This document shows, piece by piece, positions 16,917 through 26,364 of a DNA stretch of 64,000 bases. The stretch's first letter is position 1. Each line of letters begins with the position of its first letter. Location: contig CBIHON010000027.1 of NCBI GenBank assembly GCA_966211965.1, forward strand, positions 1-64,000, given 5' to 3'. A model generated the notes under the pieces. It was not told the DNA's origin. It did not search any database and was given only the letters and a program-made list of their open reading frames with translations. Made by a program: the position numbers and the translations under genes. The DNA comes from CBIHON01 sp966211965 (GTDB taxonomy: Bacteria; Pseudomonadota; Gammaproteobacteria; Burkholderiales; Burkholderiaceae_D).

Positions 16917-19694
16917 ATGAACAAAACCCTGCTGTTAGTTGATGGTTCCAGTTACCTGTACCGCGCTTTCCATGCGATGCCGGACCTGCGCAATGCGGAT
17001 GGGGCTCCCACCGGCGCGATCTACGGCATGATCAACATGCTGCGGCGTCTGCGCCATGACTATCCGGCAGCATACATCGCTTGTGTATTCGACGCAAAAG
17101 GCAAGACCTTCCGTGATGATCTTTATCCAGAGTACAAGGCGCAGCGCGCCTCGATGCCGGAAGATCTGGTCAAGCAGATCGAGCCGATCCACGAAGCGGT
17201 GCGTGCGCTGGGGTGGCCGATCCTGATGGTCGACGGCATCGAGGCCGACGACGTCATCGGCACGCTGGCGGTGCAGGCCGCCGCGCACGACATGAAGGTC
17301 GTCATTTCGACCGGCGACAAGGATCTGGCGCAACTGGTCAACGGGAAAGTCACGCTGATCAACACGATGAGCAACGAGACGCTCGATACCCCCGCCGTGC
17401 TCGCCAAATTCGGCGTACCGCCAGAGCGCATCGTCGATTACCTGAGCCTGGTCGGCGACACCGTCGACAACGTCCCCGGCGTTGAAAAAGTCGGGCCGAA
17501 AACTGCTGTGAAATGGTTGACGCAGTACGGTACGCTGGACGGCGTGATCGCCCATGCGGCCGACATCGGTGGGGTGGTCGGCGACAATCTGCGGCGCGCG
17601 CTGGACTGGCTGCCGCAGGCGAAGACCCTGGTCACCGTAAAAGTCGATTGCGACCTGAGTGCGCATATGATATCGATCCCGGAATCGCTGATCGCCAAGC
17701 CGACCGACGAGAAAGCCTTGATGGATTTTTTTCAGCGCTACGGTTTCAAGAGCTGGTTGCGCGAACTGGGCGGAACGCCCGCCTTGCCTGCAGGCGCAAA
17801 AGCGGCCGGCGCGGAGAACGGCTCGTCGCCCCAATCCGGATTGTTCGACGCCGACGCTGCCCCCGTTCCGTCGGCGCGCGCGGCAGGCGAGCACACCTAT
17901 GAAGCAGTGTTGACCGAGGCGCAATTGGACAAGTGGCTGGCCACGATCGATGCCGCCGCCTTGACCTCGGTCGATACCGAAACCACCTCGCTGGACCCGA
18001 TGCAGGCGCAACTGGTCGGCCTGTCGCTATGTTGCGAGCCGGGGATCGCAGCTTACATCCCGGTGGCGCATCGCTATCCCGATGCGCCGGCGCAGTTGTC
18101 ACGCGAGTTCGTATTGAACAAGCTCAAGCCCTGGCTGGAAAATCCAGCCAAGCCGAAAGTCGGCCAGCACCTGAAATACGACAGCCATATTTTCGCCAAC
18201 CATGGCGTGGTCTTGCGCGGCATCGTGCACGACACCTTGCTGGAATCCTACGTGTTCGAATCGCATAAATCGCACGATATGGACAGCCTGGCGCTGCGCC
18301 ATCTGAATCACAAAACGATCACCTTTCAGGATGTGTGCGGCAAGGGGGCTTCGCAAATCGGCTTCGACGAAGTCGAGATCGGGCGCGCGGTCGACTACGC
18401 GGCGGAAGATGCCGACATCACACTGCAGTTGCACCACGCGATGTGGCCGAACATCGCCGCCGATGACAAGCTGCGTTTCATCTACGAGCAAATCGAATTG
18501 CCGACCGCTGTCGTATTGCAGGCGATCGAACGCAACGGCGTGCTGATCGATCCGCAACTGCTGGCAGCGCAGTCGCACGATCTGGGCAAGCGCATGCTGG
18601 AGATAGAAAAGCAGGCTTACGAGCTGGCAGGCCAGCCTTTCAACCTGAATTCTCCGAAACAGATCGGTGAAATTTTCTTCGACAAGTTGAAGCTGCCCGT
18701 GGTGAAGAAGACGCCCTCCGGATCGCCTTCCACCGACGAAGAAGTCTTGCAAAAGCTGGCCGAGAATTATCCGCTGCCCAAGGTCTTGCTCGATTACCGC
18801 AGCCTGTCGAAACTGAAGTCGACCTACACCGACAAGCTGCCGAAGATGGTCGACCCGAGCACCGGCCGCGTGCACACCAATTATGCGCAGGCTGTAGCGG
18901 TGACCGGACGCCTGGCATCGAATGAGCCGAACCTGCAAAACATTCCGATCCGCACCGTCGAAGGACGCCGCATCCGCGAAGCCTTCGTCGCACCGCCGGG
19001 CAGCGTGATCGTGTCGGCAGACTATTCGCAAATCGAACTGCGCATCATGGCGCACATCTCTGAAGACGCGAACATGCTGCGCGCCTTCGCCGAGGGCGAG
19101 GATATTCACCGCGCCACCGCTGCCGAAATCTTCAGCATTGCGCCGGCCGAGGTCACCAGCGAACAGCGGCGCTATGCGAAGGTGATCAACTTCGGTTTGA
19201 TTTACGGCATGAGCGCTTTTGGCCTGGCGGGCAATCTCGGCATCGAGCGCGCCGCCGCGCAAAGCTATATCGAAAAATATTTCGCTCGCTTCTCCGGCGT
19301 CGCGCAATACATGGCCGACACGCGCGCACAGGCCAAGGCGCGCGGCTACGTTGAAACCGTATTCGGCCGCCGCCTGTGGCTGCCGGAAATCAACTCGCCC
19401 AACGGTCCGCGCCGCCAAGGGGCGGAACGCGCGGCGATCAATGCGCCGATGCAGGGCACGGCGGCCGATCTGATCAAGCTGTCGATGGTCGCGGTGCAGA
19501 ATTGGCTGGAAGTGGAGCGCTTGAAAACGATGATGGTGATGCAGGTGCACGATGAACTGGTGCTGGAAGTGCCGGAGACCGAGCTGGCGCTGGTGCAGGA
19601 AAAATTGCCTGAATTGATGGCAGGCGTGGCCACGTTGAAAGTGCCTTTGCTGGCAGAAGTCGGGGTAGGCAAGAATTGGGATGAGGCGCATTGA
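16917..19694 (+). CDS. polA: DNA polymerase I
   Basis: Repair and Okazaki-fragment polymerase of 925 residues. The 5'-3' exonuclease domain spans about 1-290 (LLVDGSSYLYRAFHAMP; GIEADDVIGTLA; GDKDLAQLV). The 3'-5' proofreading domain spans about 340-530 and keeps D353-T-E355 and DYAAEDADIT, so it should be active. The polymerase domain follows, with motif A SADYSQIELR (D702), motif B RRYAKVINFGLIYGMS and motif C QVHDELVLE (H878, D879). The ATG is followed by MNKTLLLVDG as in E. coli. It is divergent from the LOG gene with no intervening base, and no Shine-Dalgarno precedes the ATG. Confidence 0.97.
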   Translation: MNKTLLLVDGSSYLYRAFHAMPDLRNADGAPTGAIYGMINMLRRLRHDYPAAYIACVFDAKGKTFRDDLYPEYKAQRASMPEDLVKQIEPIHEAVRALGWPILMVDGIEADDVIGTLAVQAAAHDMKVVISTGDKDLAQLVNGKVTLINTMSNETLDTPAVLAKFGVPPERIVDYLSLVGDTVDNVPGVEKVGPKTAVKWLTQYGTLDGVIAHAADIGGVVGDNLRRALDWLPQAKTLVTVKVDCDLSAHMISIPESLIAKPTDEKALMDFFQRYGFKSWLRELGGTPALPAGAKAAGAENGSSPQSGLFDADAAPVPSARAAGEHTYEAVLTEAQLDKWLATIDAAALTSVDTETTSLDPMQAQLVGLSLCCEPGIAAYIPVAHRYPDAPAQLSREFVLNKLKPWLENPAKPKVGQHLKYDSHIFANHGVVLRGIVHDTLLESYVFESHKSHDMDSLALRHLNHKTITFQDVCGKGASQIGFDEVEIGRAVDYAAEDADITLQLHHAMWPNIAADDKLRFIYEQIELPTAVVLQAIERNGVLIDPQLLAAQSHDLGKRMLEIEKQAYELAGQPFNLNSPKQIGEIFFDKLKLPVVKKTPSGSPSTDEEVLQKLAENYPLPKVLLDYRSLSKLKSTYTDKLPKMVDPSTGRVHTNYAQAVAVTGRLASNEPNLQNIPIRTVEGRRIREAFVAPPGSVIVSADYSQIELRIMAHISEDANMLRAFAEGEDIHRATAAEIFSIAPAEVTSEQRRYAKVINFGLIYGMSAFGLAGNLGIERAAAQSYIEKYFARFSGVAQYMADTRAQAKARGYVETVFGRRLWLPEINSPNGPRRQGAERAAINAPMQGTAADLIKLSMVAVQNWLEVERLKTMMVMQVHDELVLEVPETELALVQEKLPELMAGVATLKVPLLAEVGVGKNWDEAH

Positions 19695-19752
19695 TGAATG
19701 GTCGCGCTCCATGGGCGCGAAAACGTATGCATCGACAAACGCAGGAGAAAGC

Positions 19753-20637
19753 ATGGATCATTTGAAGGAAGATTTCGATAGCCTGTTGGCAAAAACACCG
19801 CTGTCCGATGGTCTGGACCGGCGTAATTTTTTGAAGACCGCGCTGGGCACCGGCTTTGCCGCGGCCGTGCTGCCGGTGGCGGCGCAAACCATGATCAGGA
19901 CCGATACCGCCGGCTTGACGGCCGGTGAAGTCATCCTCACGGTCAAAGGCCAGAAAGTGCCGGTATACCGCGCTCAGCCGGAAGGCAAGAGCAATTTGCC
20001 GGTGGTGCTGGTGCTCTCCGAAATTTTCGGTGTGCATGAACATATCGCCGACGTTGCGCGCCGCTTCGCCAAGCAGGGTTACCTTGCGTTGGCGCCGGAT
20101 CTGTTCGTACGGCAGGGCGACCCGGCTTCGTTCGGCACGGTCGCGGAAGTGATGAAGGAAGTGATCGCCAAGACGCCGGATGAACAGGTGCTGGGCGACC
20201 TCGATGCCTGCCTGGCATGGGCCGGGCAGAATGGCGGTAATATCGATAAGGCGGCGATCACCGGCTTTTGCTGGGGTGGACGCATCGTCTGGCTGTACTG
20301 TGCGCACAATCCCAAGCTCAAGGCCGGCGTCGCCTGGTATGGCCGCCTGGTGGGCGAGAAAACCGCGCTCAATCCGAAGCATCCGATCGATATCGCCGCC
20401 GGCTTGAAGGTGCCGGTATTGGGCTTGTATGGCGGCAAGGATGCCGGCATTCCGCTCGATACGGTCGAGAAAATGAAAGCGGCGCTGGCGCAAGGGGCGA
20501 GCAAATCGGAGTTCGTCGTGTATTCGAATGCCGGCCACGCGTTTAACGCCGATTATCGTCCGAGTTATGTCGAGGCCGATGCCAAGGACGGGTGGAAGCG
20601 TTGCCTCGATTGGTTCAAGGCGCACGGGGCGGCATAA
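19753..20637 (+). CDS. Dienelactone hydrolase family protein with Tat-type signal
   Basis: Alpha/beta hydrolase of 294 residues. The N-terminus has a twin-arginine motif (DRRNFLK) followed by a hydrophobic stretch (TALGTGFAAAVLPVAA), suggesting export by Tat in folded form. The catalytic triad of the dienelactone hydrolase family is seen as Cys in GFCWGGR, Asp in GGKDAGIP and His in NAGHAFN; SEIFGVHEHI carries the conserved Glu. AGGAGA five bases before the ATG at 19753 fixes the start. The substrate is uncertain: carboxymethylenebutenolide-like lactones or other esters. It follows polA by 58 bases and is closed by the terminator at 20698-20725. Confidence 0.88.
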   Translation: MDHLKEDFDSLLAKTPLSDGLDRRNFLKTALGTGFAAAVLPVAAQTMIRTDTAGLTAGEVILTVKGQKVPVYRAQPEGKSNLPVVLVLSEIFGVHEHIADVARRFAKQGYLALAPDLFVRQGDPASFGTVAEVMKEVIAKTPDEQVLGDLDACLAWAGQNGGNIDKAAITGFCWGGRIVWLYCAHNPKLKAGVAWYGRLVGEKTALNPKHPIDIAAGLKVPVLGLYGGKDAGIPLDTVEKMKAALAQGASKSEFVVYSNAGHAFNADYRPSYVEADAKDGWKRCLDWFKAHGAA

Positions 20638-20697
20638 GTTTTTGTGACGCATGGCGGACGGGGCGAAAACGGCTATCGTCCCATCCGCCAGGTTAAC

Positions 20698-20725
20698 CGG
20701 GGCGCAATCCTTGCGCCCCGTTTTT
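20698..20725 (+). terminator. Rho-independent terminator after the dienelactone hydrolase gene
   Basis: 10-bp stem CGGGGCGCAA / TTGCGCCCCG with a three-base loop (TCC), followed at once by TTTTT. Confidence 0.88.
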
Positions 20726-20772
20726 ATGTATCCATTTGCCGAAACAGGCTTCCTGTGTTTTAATTTGCAACT

Positions 20773-21579
20773 TTGTTGCATTTTTTGCCGGGGCTTACCA
20801 TCAATTCCGTTCTCGTTTCCATTTTGCTGGCCACCACGATCGCGGGGGTGTTCAGCATTTCCGCTGCGGCTGTCTTTTCGTTTGCGCTCTTGTCGAAAAT
20901 GGTGGAACGCATGGTCAGCCTGTCGGTCGGCATCATGCTGTCGACTTCGCTGCTGCATGCCTTGCCGGAAGCCTTCGAATCGCAGGCCGATGCGCACAGC
21001 CTGTTCGCGACTTTATTGGGCGGTTTGCTGGGATTCTTTCTGCTGGAAAAATTCGCAATCCTGCGCCATTCCCACCACCACGAAGGCGACGGCCATCATC
21101 ACGCGCATGGCCACGACGCGCATGAGGCCGGCAAGGCCGGCTGGATGATTCTGGTCGGCGACGGCTTGCATAATTTCACCGACGGCATCCTGATTGCGGC
21201 GGCATTTCTGGCCAATCCGCAATTGGGCCTGGTGACCGGCCTGGCGATCATTGCGCATGAAATTCCGCAAGAGATCGGCGACTTCATCGTGCTCTTGAAT
21301 GCCGGTTTCAGCCGCACCCGGGCCTATGTCTACAACCTGATCTGCAGTTTGATGGCGGTGGTCGGCGGGCTGCTCGGCTACTTCATGCTGGAGCGCGCGA
21401 CCGGATTGATTCCATATGTGCTGGTGTTTGCGTCATCCGGTTTCATCTATATCGCGGTCAGCGATTTGATGCCGCAGATGCAGCGCCGGGCGACGCTGCA
21501 TGAGACGGTGCCGCAGATATTATTGATCGCGGCGGGCGTTGGCCTGGTGCTGTATCTGACGGGCGGGCACTCGCATTAA
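20773..21579 (+). CDS. ZIP-family divalent metal transporter
   Basis: Inner-membrane metal importer of about 268 residues with eight hydrophobic segments. A His-rich cytoplasmic loop (HSHHHEGDGHHHAHGHDAH) lies between the third and fourth. The metal-binding helices are GDGLHNFTDGILIAAAF and IIAHEIPQEIGDFIVL, the HNxxD and HExPxE motifs of ZIP proteins; zinc or iron is likely. The start is uncertain: no ATG gives a full N-terminus, and TTG codons at 20773 or 20776 are the best candidates, without a clear Shine-Dalgarno. It converges on the sulfurtransferase gene with seven bases between stops. Confidence 0.88.
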   Translation: MLHFLPGLTINSVLVSILLATTIAGVFSISAAAVFSFALLSKMVERMVSLSVGIMLSTSLLHALPEAFESQADAHSLFATLLGGLLGFFLLEKFAILRHSHHHEGDGHHHAHGHDAHEAGKAGWMILVGDGLHNFTDGILIAAAFLANPQLGLVTGLAIIAHEIPQEIGDFIVLLNAGFSRTRAYVYNLICSLMAVVGGLLGYFMLERATGLIPYVLVFASSGFIYIAVSDLMPQMQRRATLHETVPQILLIAAGVGLVLYLTGGHSH

Positions 21580-21586
21580 TGCGGCA

Positions 21587-22441
21587 TCATGCGCCGGTCG
21601 CGACCGGCCGCGACGGATCGGCGCACCACTCGCTCCATGACCCCGGATACAAGGCGGCGCCCGGTAAGCCCGCTATTTCCAAGGCCAGCAAATTATGGCA
21701 TGCCGTCGCACCCGAACCGCATTGCATGATGCTGTCTTGCGGCGCTGCGACCAAGACGCTGAGTTCGGCGCGCAATTGTTCCGCCGGCTTGAAGCATCCA
21801 TCCGCTTGCAGATTGTCTTTGAAGAAGCGGTTCTTCGCGCCCGGAATATGGCCGCCGACCGGGTCGATGGTTTCGTTCTCGCCGCGGAAGCGGTCCGGAG
21901 CGCGGGCGTCGATCACGATGCGTTTTTTCGTTTCCAAGTTTTCCAGTACCTCGCCGACGTCGACCGTCGCGCCGAGCGCTGGCTTGAGTTCCAGGTTGCC
22001 GCGCACTTTCGATGCGGCTTCGGTGGATAGCCCCATGCCTGCGGCGTTCCAGGCCGGCAGCCCGCCGTTCAGCACCGCCACCGCGTCATGCCCGGCCCAG
22101 CGCAACATCCACCACAGGCGTGCCGCAAACATGCCGCCCTGGGCATCATAGACAACTACTTGCGAGTCGCGATTGACACCCCAGGCGCGCAGGGTTTCGA
22201 GGAAGGCTTCGCGCTGCGGCAAGGGGTGGCGGCCGCGAAATTCGCCTTTCGGTCCCGGCCGCTTGTCGGACAGGTCGGTGTCCAGGTGCGCATGCTGCGC
22301 ATTTGGAATATGCCCCGCCTCATAAGCCGCACGGCCGGCATCGGGATTGGTCAGATCGTGCCGGCAATCGAGCACGATCCAGTTCGGTTCCAGTACATGC
22401 TGTGCCAGTTCGGCGGCGGAAATCAGGGTGGTGTATGGCAT
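21587..22441 (-). CDS. sseA: Sulfurtransferase (thiosulfate/3-mercaptopyruvate), two rhodanese domains
   Basis: 284-residue tandem rhodanese protein. The N-terminal inactive domain spans about 1-140 (IVLDCRHDLTNPDAGRAAY, HIPNAQHAHLDTDLS). The C-terminal domain holds the active-site loop QCGSGATA with the persulfide-forming Cys, followed by ACHNLLALE. CGSGxTA loops are typical of 3-mercaptopyruvate sulfurtransferases, whereas thiosulfate enzymes usually have CRxGxR. The role is sulfur transfer or cyanide detoxification in the cytoplasm. It is the downstream partner of the DMT gene on the same strand, 11 bases apart. Confidence 0.9.
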   Translation of the reverse strand: MPYTTLISAAELAQHVLEPNWIVLDCRHDLTNPDAGRAAYEAGHIPNAQHAHLDTDLSDKRPGPKGEFRGRHPLPQREAFLETLRAWGVNRDSQVVVYDAQGGMFAARLWWMLRWAGHDAVAVLNGGLPAWNAAGMGLSTEAASKVRGNLELKPALGATVDVGEVLENLETKKRIVIDARAPDRFRGENETIDPVGGHIPGAKNRFFKDNLQADGCFKPAEQLRAELSVLVAAPQDSIMQCGSGATACHNLLALEIAGLPGAALYPGSWSEWCADPSRPVATGA

Positions 22442-22452
22442 CGGAAATCCTT

Positions 22453-23460
22453 TTAAATTTCAGTCACGATAGGGTCGGTGGCCTCGGGTTCGGCCGAGGA
22501 TAGCGCTTGGCGCGTATTGTAAAACGTCGCCGCGATTCCGCTGGCGAGAACGATGGCGATGCCGAGCCAGGCCATCCAGTCCAGCACGTCGCCCCAGATC
22601 AGGATCCCCCAGATGCTGGAAAAAACGATGCCGGTATATTGCAGGTTCGAGGTGACCAGCGTATTGCCCAGGCGGTAGGCGCGGGTCATGGCCATCTGCG
22701 CCACGGCGGCGGTGACGCCGATGGCCAGCAGCAGGAGCGCGCCTTTGATGCCGTGCGAATGCCAGGACAAGGCCGCGGTGCCGATCACGTGGGCGCCGAC
22801 CAGCGTGCCCGCCAGTCCTGCGACCAGGCCGGTCATGGAAAAATAAAACACCACGCGGTATTCCGGCTCGCCCAGATGCCCGAGGCGGCGTACCTGCAGA
22901 TAGGCCAGCGCCGATAACACGCCAGACGCCAAGCCGATCAGCGCGGCGAACCATTGGTCTGCATGGACCGCGGGACGCAGCAGGATTACCAGGCCGAGGA
23001 AACTCAATGCGATGGCGCCGGCCAAGCCCCATTCGAAACGATTGCGGCCATGCCACCACGCCGCGCCGAACAGGATGGCGGCGATCCAGATCGGCGCCAT
23101 GTAATTGAGCGTCATCGCGGTCGTCAGCGGCAGTTTCCCGACCGAATAGAACCACAAGGACAACGCGATGACGCCGACCACGCCGCGCCACAGGTGCTGC
23201 AGCGGCAAAGGCGTGCCGAATTGGCCTTGGTGGAATTTGATGTAGCAGGCCATGAAGACCACGCCGACGATGCCGCGGTACATCACGATTTCGGCGGTCG
23301 AATACAGGTCGGATGCCAGTTTGACGCAAACGCCCATGATGGCGAAAATAAAACTGGCAAACAGCATCCAGAGGGATTGGATGGCGCTGTGGAGCTGCGC
23401 AGAAAATTGGGTGGCGGGCGCCGGCGTCGCGGTGTTGGTGCTTGTGATTCCGGTGTCCAT
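22453..23460 (-). CDS. DMT-superfamily (EamA) transporter
   Basis: Inner-membrane protein of 335 residues with about ten hydrophobic segments in two EamA repeats. Landmarks are SLWMLFASFIFAIMGVCVKL at the first membrane segment, FYSVGKLPLTTAMTLNYMAP closing the first repeat, and AYRLGNTLVTSNLQYTGIVF in the second. About 28 Ser/Thr/Ala-rich residues precede the first membrane segment. The ATG at 23460 is chosen over an upstream TTG. It is unrelated in position and control to the exporter at 11.9 kb. The substrate is unknown. Confidence 0.87.
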   Translation of the reverse strand: MDTGITSTNTATPAPATQFSAQLHSAIQSLWMLFASFIFAIMGVCVKLASDLYSTAEIVMYRGIVGVVFMACYIKFHQGQFGTPLPLQHLWRGVVGVIALSLWFYSVGKLPLTTAMTLNYMAPIWIAAILFGAAWWHGRNRFEWGLAGAIALSFLGLVILLRPAVHADQWFAALIGLASGVLSALAYLQVRRLGHLGEPEYRVVFYFSMTGLVAGLAGTLVGAHVIGTAALSWHSHGIKGALLLLAIGVTAAVAQMAMTRAYRLGNTLVTSNLQYTGIVFSSIWGILIWGDVLDWMAWLGIAIVLASGIAATFYNTRQALSSAEPEATDPIVTEI

Positions 23461-23620
23461 GAATATCGTGCGCGGCAGCTGCAAGCCATGCGCGGAGGCG
23501 AGCGCATTGTTGTGGTTTATCGGACTTCGATAATACTCCGAATTCTATCGGCAGGTGCGGCGCGGAACCGGATGGGGCGCCGGCCGAAATTGCCGGCGCC
23601 ACCTCGCATTCTTCAATCCC

Positions 23621-24721
23621 TCAAACCGAAATCCGGGCGCGATACCATTCATGGAAATGCTGCATGCCATCTTCCATCGGCGATTGATACGGCCCGACTT
23701 CGTTGACGCCGCGATCCATCAGAATCCGTCGTCCGGCATCCATGCGCAAGGCGATTTCATCGTCCTCGATGCAGGTTTCCATATAGGCCGCGCGCTCGGC
23801 TTCGACAAACTCGCGCTCGAACAGGACGATTTCTTCAGGATAGTAGAACTCGACCACGTTGGTGGTCTTCTGCGGGCCTTTCGGCCATAGCGTCGACACC
23901 ACCAGCACGTGCGGATACCACTCGACCATGATGTTCGGATACAGCGTCAGCCAGATCGCGCCGAAGGGTGGCGGTACGCCGTTGCGGAACTTGAGGACTT
24001 GTTCCTGCCATTTCCGGTAGGCGGGCGAGCCGAACTTGGACAGGCCGCTATGCACGCCGACGGTTTGCACGCTGTAATCCTGGCCGAATTCCCAGCGCAA
24101 ATCGTTGCAGGTAACGAAGCTGCCGAGTCCGGGATGGAAGGGTTCGACGTGATAGTCTTCCAGGTAAACCTCGATGAAGGTTTTCCAGTTGTAATCGCAG
24201 TCGTGGATCTCGATCTTGTCGAGCATGTAGCCGCTGAAGTCGAGATCTTTCGTCACGCCGAGCTGCCGCAGTTTTTGCGCGACATCGACGCCGTTTTGCT
24301 CGAACAGCAAGCCGTTCCAGTTTTGCAGCGGCGTCTTGGACAGGTTCAGGCAGGGCGTGTCGTCGAAATGCGGCGCCCCCATGAGTTCGCCTTTGAGGTC
24401 GTAAGTCCAGCGATGCAGAGGACACACGATATTGCTGGCATGGCCGCGCCCATTGAACATTTTTGCCTGGCGATGGCGGCAGACATTGGACAGCAATTCG
24501 ATGCCGCGCGCATTGCGCACCAGCATGCGCCCATCGTTTTCCCATGGGAGCGTAGCAAAATCGCCGGCATTCGGCACCATCAATTCATGGCCGACATAGC
24601 GCGGGCCTTGATGGAATAATTGCTTGATTTCCTGTTGCAACAGCGCGTCGTCAAAATAGACGTTGACCGGAAGTTGCGCGTTGGATCGCGCGAGCTTGGC
24701 GTTATTAGCCAGATCGGACAT
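23621..24721 (-). CDS. Rieske-type aromatic-ring-hydroxylating oxygenase, alpha subunit
   Basis: 366-residue non-haem iron oxygenase. The Rieske 2Fe-2S ligands are CRH near residue 80 and CPLH about 18 residues later. The mononuclear iron site is seen in EVYLEDYHVEPFHPG (D-x-x-H-x4-H pattern). Such proteins hydroxylate or demethylate aromatic or quaternary-amine substrates and need a reductase partner. None is encoded next to it, so the partner must be elsewhere. The ATG at 24721 is used in preference to a TTG nine codons upstream. The substrate is unknown. Confidence 0.88.
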   Translation of the reverse strand: MSDLANNAKLARSNAQLPVNVYFDDALLQQEIKQLFHQGPRYVGHELMVPNAGDFATLPWENDGRMLVRNARGIELLSNVCRHRQAKMFNGRGHASNIVCPLHRWTYDLKGELMGAPHFDDTPCLNLSKTPLQNWNGLLFEQNGVDVAQKLRQLGVTKDLDFSGYMLDKIEIHDCDYNWKTFIEVYLEDYHVEPFHPGLGSFVTCNDLRWEFGQDYSVQTVGVHSGLSKFGSPAYRKWQEQVLKFRNGVPPPFGAIWLTLYPNIMVEWYPHVLVVSTLWPKGPQKTTNVVEFYYPEEIVLFEREFVEAERAAYMETCIEDDEIALRMDAGRRILMDRGVNEVGPYQSPMEDGMQHFHEWYRARISV

Positions 24722-25183
24722 CCCCACCCCCAAATTAATTTGCACCAACCTAAGAGAGAAAGAATCCGCAAAAACCTGTGTTCAAACAATATGAAACGGA
24801 AATTTTGGACAGAACCCGAAATTATACCTTAAGTTGCCATCCGGATTGCCACCGTCTGGTTTCCAGTTCTGTGATCCGTTTTGACCCGCGCGGCATTTGT
24901 TGGTTTCGAGGGTGTTTCGCAAGGCGGCCCGGCAGCGTCTTCATTCGGTAAAGTTCGGCAAAATGCGCGAATTTCCTTGCTCGACAAGCAGGAGTCGGGG
25001 CGACGCGACATTGCCTTGAAGATAATTTTGCCGCCAAATGGAGGTTCTTGTTTTGCCACGCAACATCCGGGCTAAGATGGTTTGTTCTAAAATAACGGGC
25101 TAAACTTCAGATTCACTCTAAATCGGAGGGGCGGAGCAATTTTTGCAACAGCCGCGAAAACGCTCTAACCGCCTGTTCCCCAG
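24722..25183. other. Divergent intergenic region (Rieske oxygenase / xseB), no gene recognised
   Basis: 462 bases between divergent genes. It is more A/T-rich around 24770-24840 and 25080-25150, as expected for promoters of both flanking units. Short open frames occur but lack ribosome-binding sites or recognisable protein features. Confidence 0.5.
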
Positions 25184-25447
25184 ATGCCAAAGATGTCAAA
25201 AAAACCTGATTCCACCGCCCAACCCGTATCGTTTGAAGAAGCCATGACGGAGTTGACCCAACTGGTGGCCCAGATGGAAGCAGGTGCTTTACCGCTGGAA
25301 GCCTCGGTTGCGGCATATAAACGCGGTTCGGAACTGGTCAAATATTGTGCGGCCCAGCTCGATAAGGTAGACGAGCAGGTCAAGGTGCTTGAAGGCGAAA
25401 TGCTCAAGCCTTTTGCGGCCGAACTCGAAGCCGAGGCGGACGAATGA
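25184..25447 (+). CDS. xseB: Exodeoxyribonuclease VII small subunit
   Basis: 87-residue helical protein that binds XseA to form the single-strand-specific exonuclease VII. The family signature is clear: SFEEAMTELTQLVAQMEAGA, then LPLEASVAAYKRGSELVKYC and DEQVKVLEGE. Either ATG at 25184 or 25193 could be the start; neither has a strong Shine-Dalgarno. Its TGA overlaps the ispA ATG (ATGA), the common xseB-ispA-dxs order in proteobacteria. xseA is not in the window. Confidence 0.93.
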   Translation: MPKMSKKPDSTAQPVSFEEAMTELTQLVAQMEAGALPLEASVAAYKRGSELVKYCAAQLDKVDEQVKVLEGEMLKPFAAELEAEADE

Positions 25448-26334
25448 CGTCGCTGCATTTTGGCGAGTGGATGAAAGCGGTCCAGTCGGATTTCGAACAA
25501 TCGCTCGCGTCCTACCTGCCGGCGGCCTCCGAAGTGCCGGCGCGTTTGCACGAGGCGATGCGCTATGCGGCGTTGGACGGCGGCAAGCGGGTGCGGCCTT
25601 TGCTGGTGTTTGCAGCCGGCGAACTGTTCGATGCCGAGACCGAGGTGTCGGCGCGCAGCGCTGCAGCGGTCGAGATGATTCATGCGTATTCGCTGGTGCA
25701 TGACGACATGCCTTGCATGGACGACGATGCGCTGCGGCGCGGCAAGCCGACCGTGCATGTGCAATACGATGAAGCCACCGCATTGCTGGTCGGCGATGCG
25801 TTGCAGTCGCAGGCCTTCCTGGTATTGTCCGAAGGTTCGGGCGAGGCGGCCCGCAAGCTCGGCATGGTGCGCCTGCTGGCCCAGGCTTCGGGATCGGCCG
25901 GCATGTGCGGCGGCCAGGCGATCGATCTGGCCAGCGTCGGCTTGAAGTTGACCTTGCCGCAACTGGAGCAGATGCATCGCCTGAAAACCGGGGCCTTGCT
26001 GCGCGCTTCGGTCCTGCTGGGCGCCATGGGCGGCAAGGCCTTGGCGGATAACGAGGAGGAAGCGCTGGGTGCCTATGCCGGTGCGATCGGGCTGGCTTTC
26101 CAGGTGGTCGACGATGTGCTTGATGCGACCGCCGATTCAGCCACGCTGGGCAAGACTGCGGGTAAGGATGCTGCCGACGACAAGCCAACCTATGTCTCGA
26201 TATTGGGCCTGGAGGCGTCGCGGACACTGGCGGAAAAATTACGGAACGAAGCCCACTCGGCGCTTCTTCCATTCGGGGAAAAGGCGCGGCGCTTGCGAGA
26301 ACTTGCAGATTTGATCGTGCAGCGCAAAGCATAA
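25444..26334 (+). CDS. ispA: Farnesyl diphosphate synthase (short-chain polyprenyl synthase)
   Basis: Condenses IPP with DMAPP and GPP to form farnesyl diphosphate. The 296 residues have the first Asp-rich motif DDMPCMDDD, preceded by MIHAYSLVH, and the second motif FQVVDDVLD. GGKRVRPLL (substrate-binding Arg/Lys) and GDALQSQAF are also present, all typical of class E prenyl synthases of the IspA type. It overlaps xseB by four bases and is followed by dxs after 30 bases, so precursor synthesis and its first use are co-expressed. Confidence 0.95.
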   Translation: MTSLHFGEWMKAVQSDFEQSLASYLPAASEVPARLHEAMRYAALDGGKRVRPLLVFAAGELFDAETEVSARSAAAVEMIHAYSLVHDDMPCMDDDALRRGKPTVHVQYDEATALLVGDALQSQAFLVLSEGSGEAARKLGMVRLLAQASGSAGMCGGQAIDLASVGLKLTLPQLEQMHRLKTGALLRASVLLGAMGGKALADNEEEALGAYAGAIGLAFQVVDDVLDATADSATLGKTAGKDAADDKPTYVSILGLEASRTLAEKLRNEAHSALLPFGEKARRLRELADLIVQRKA

Positions 26335-26364
26335 CAAGGAACGGAGCCTTGACCGGCTTCCGGC

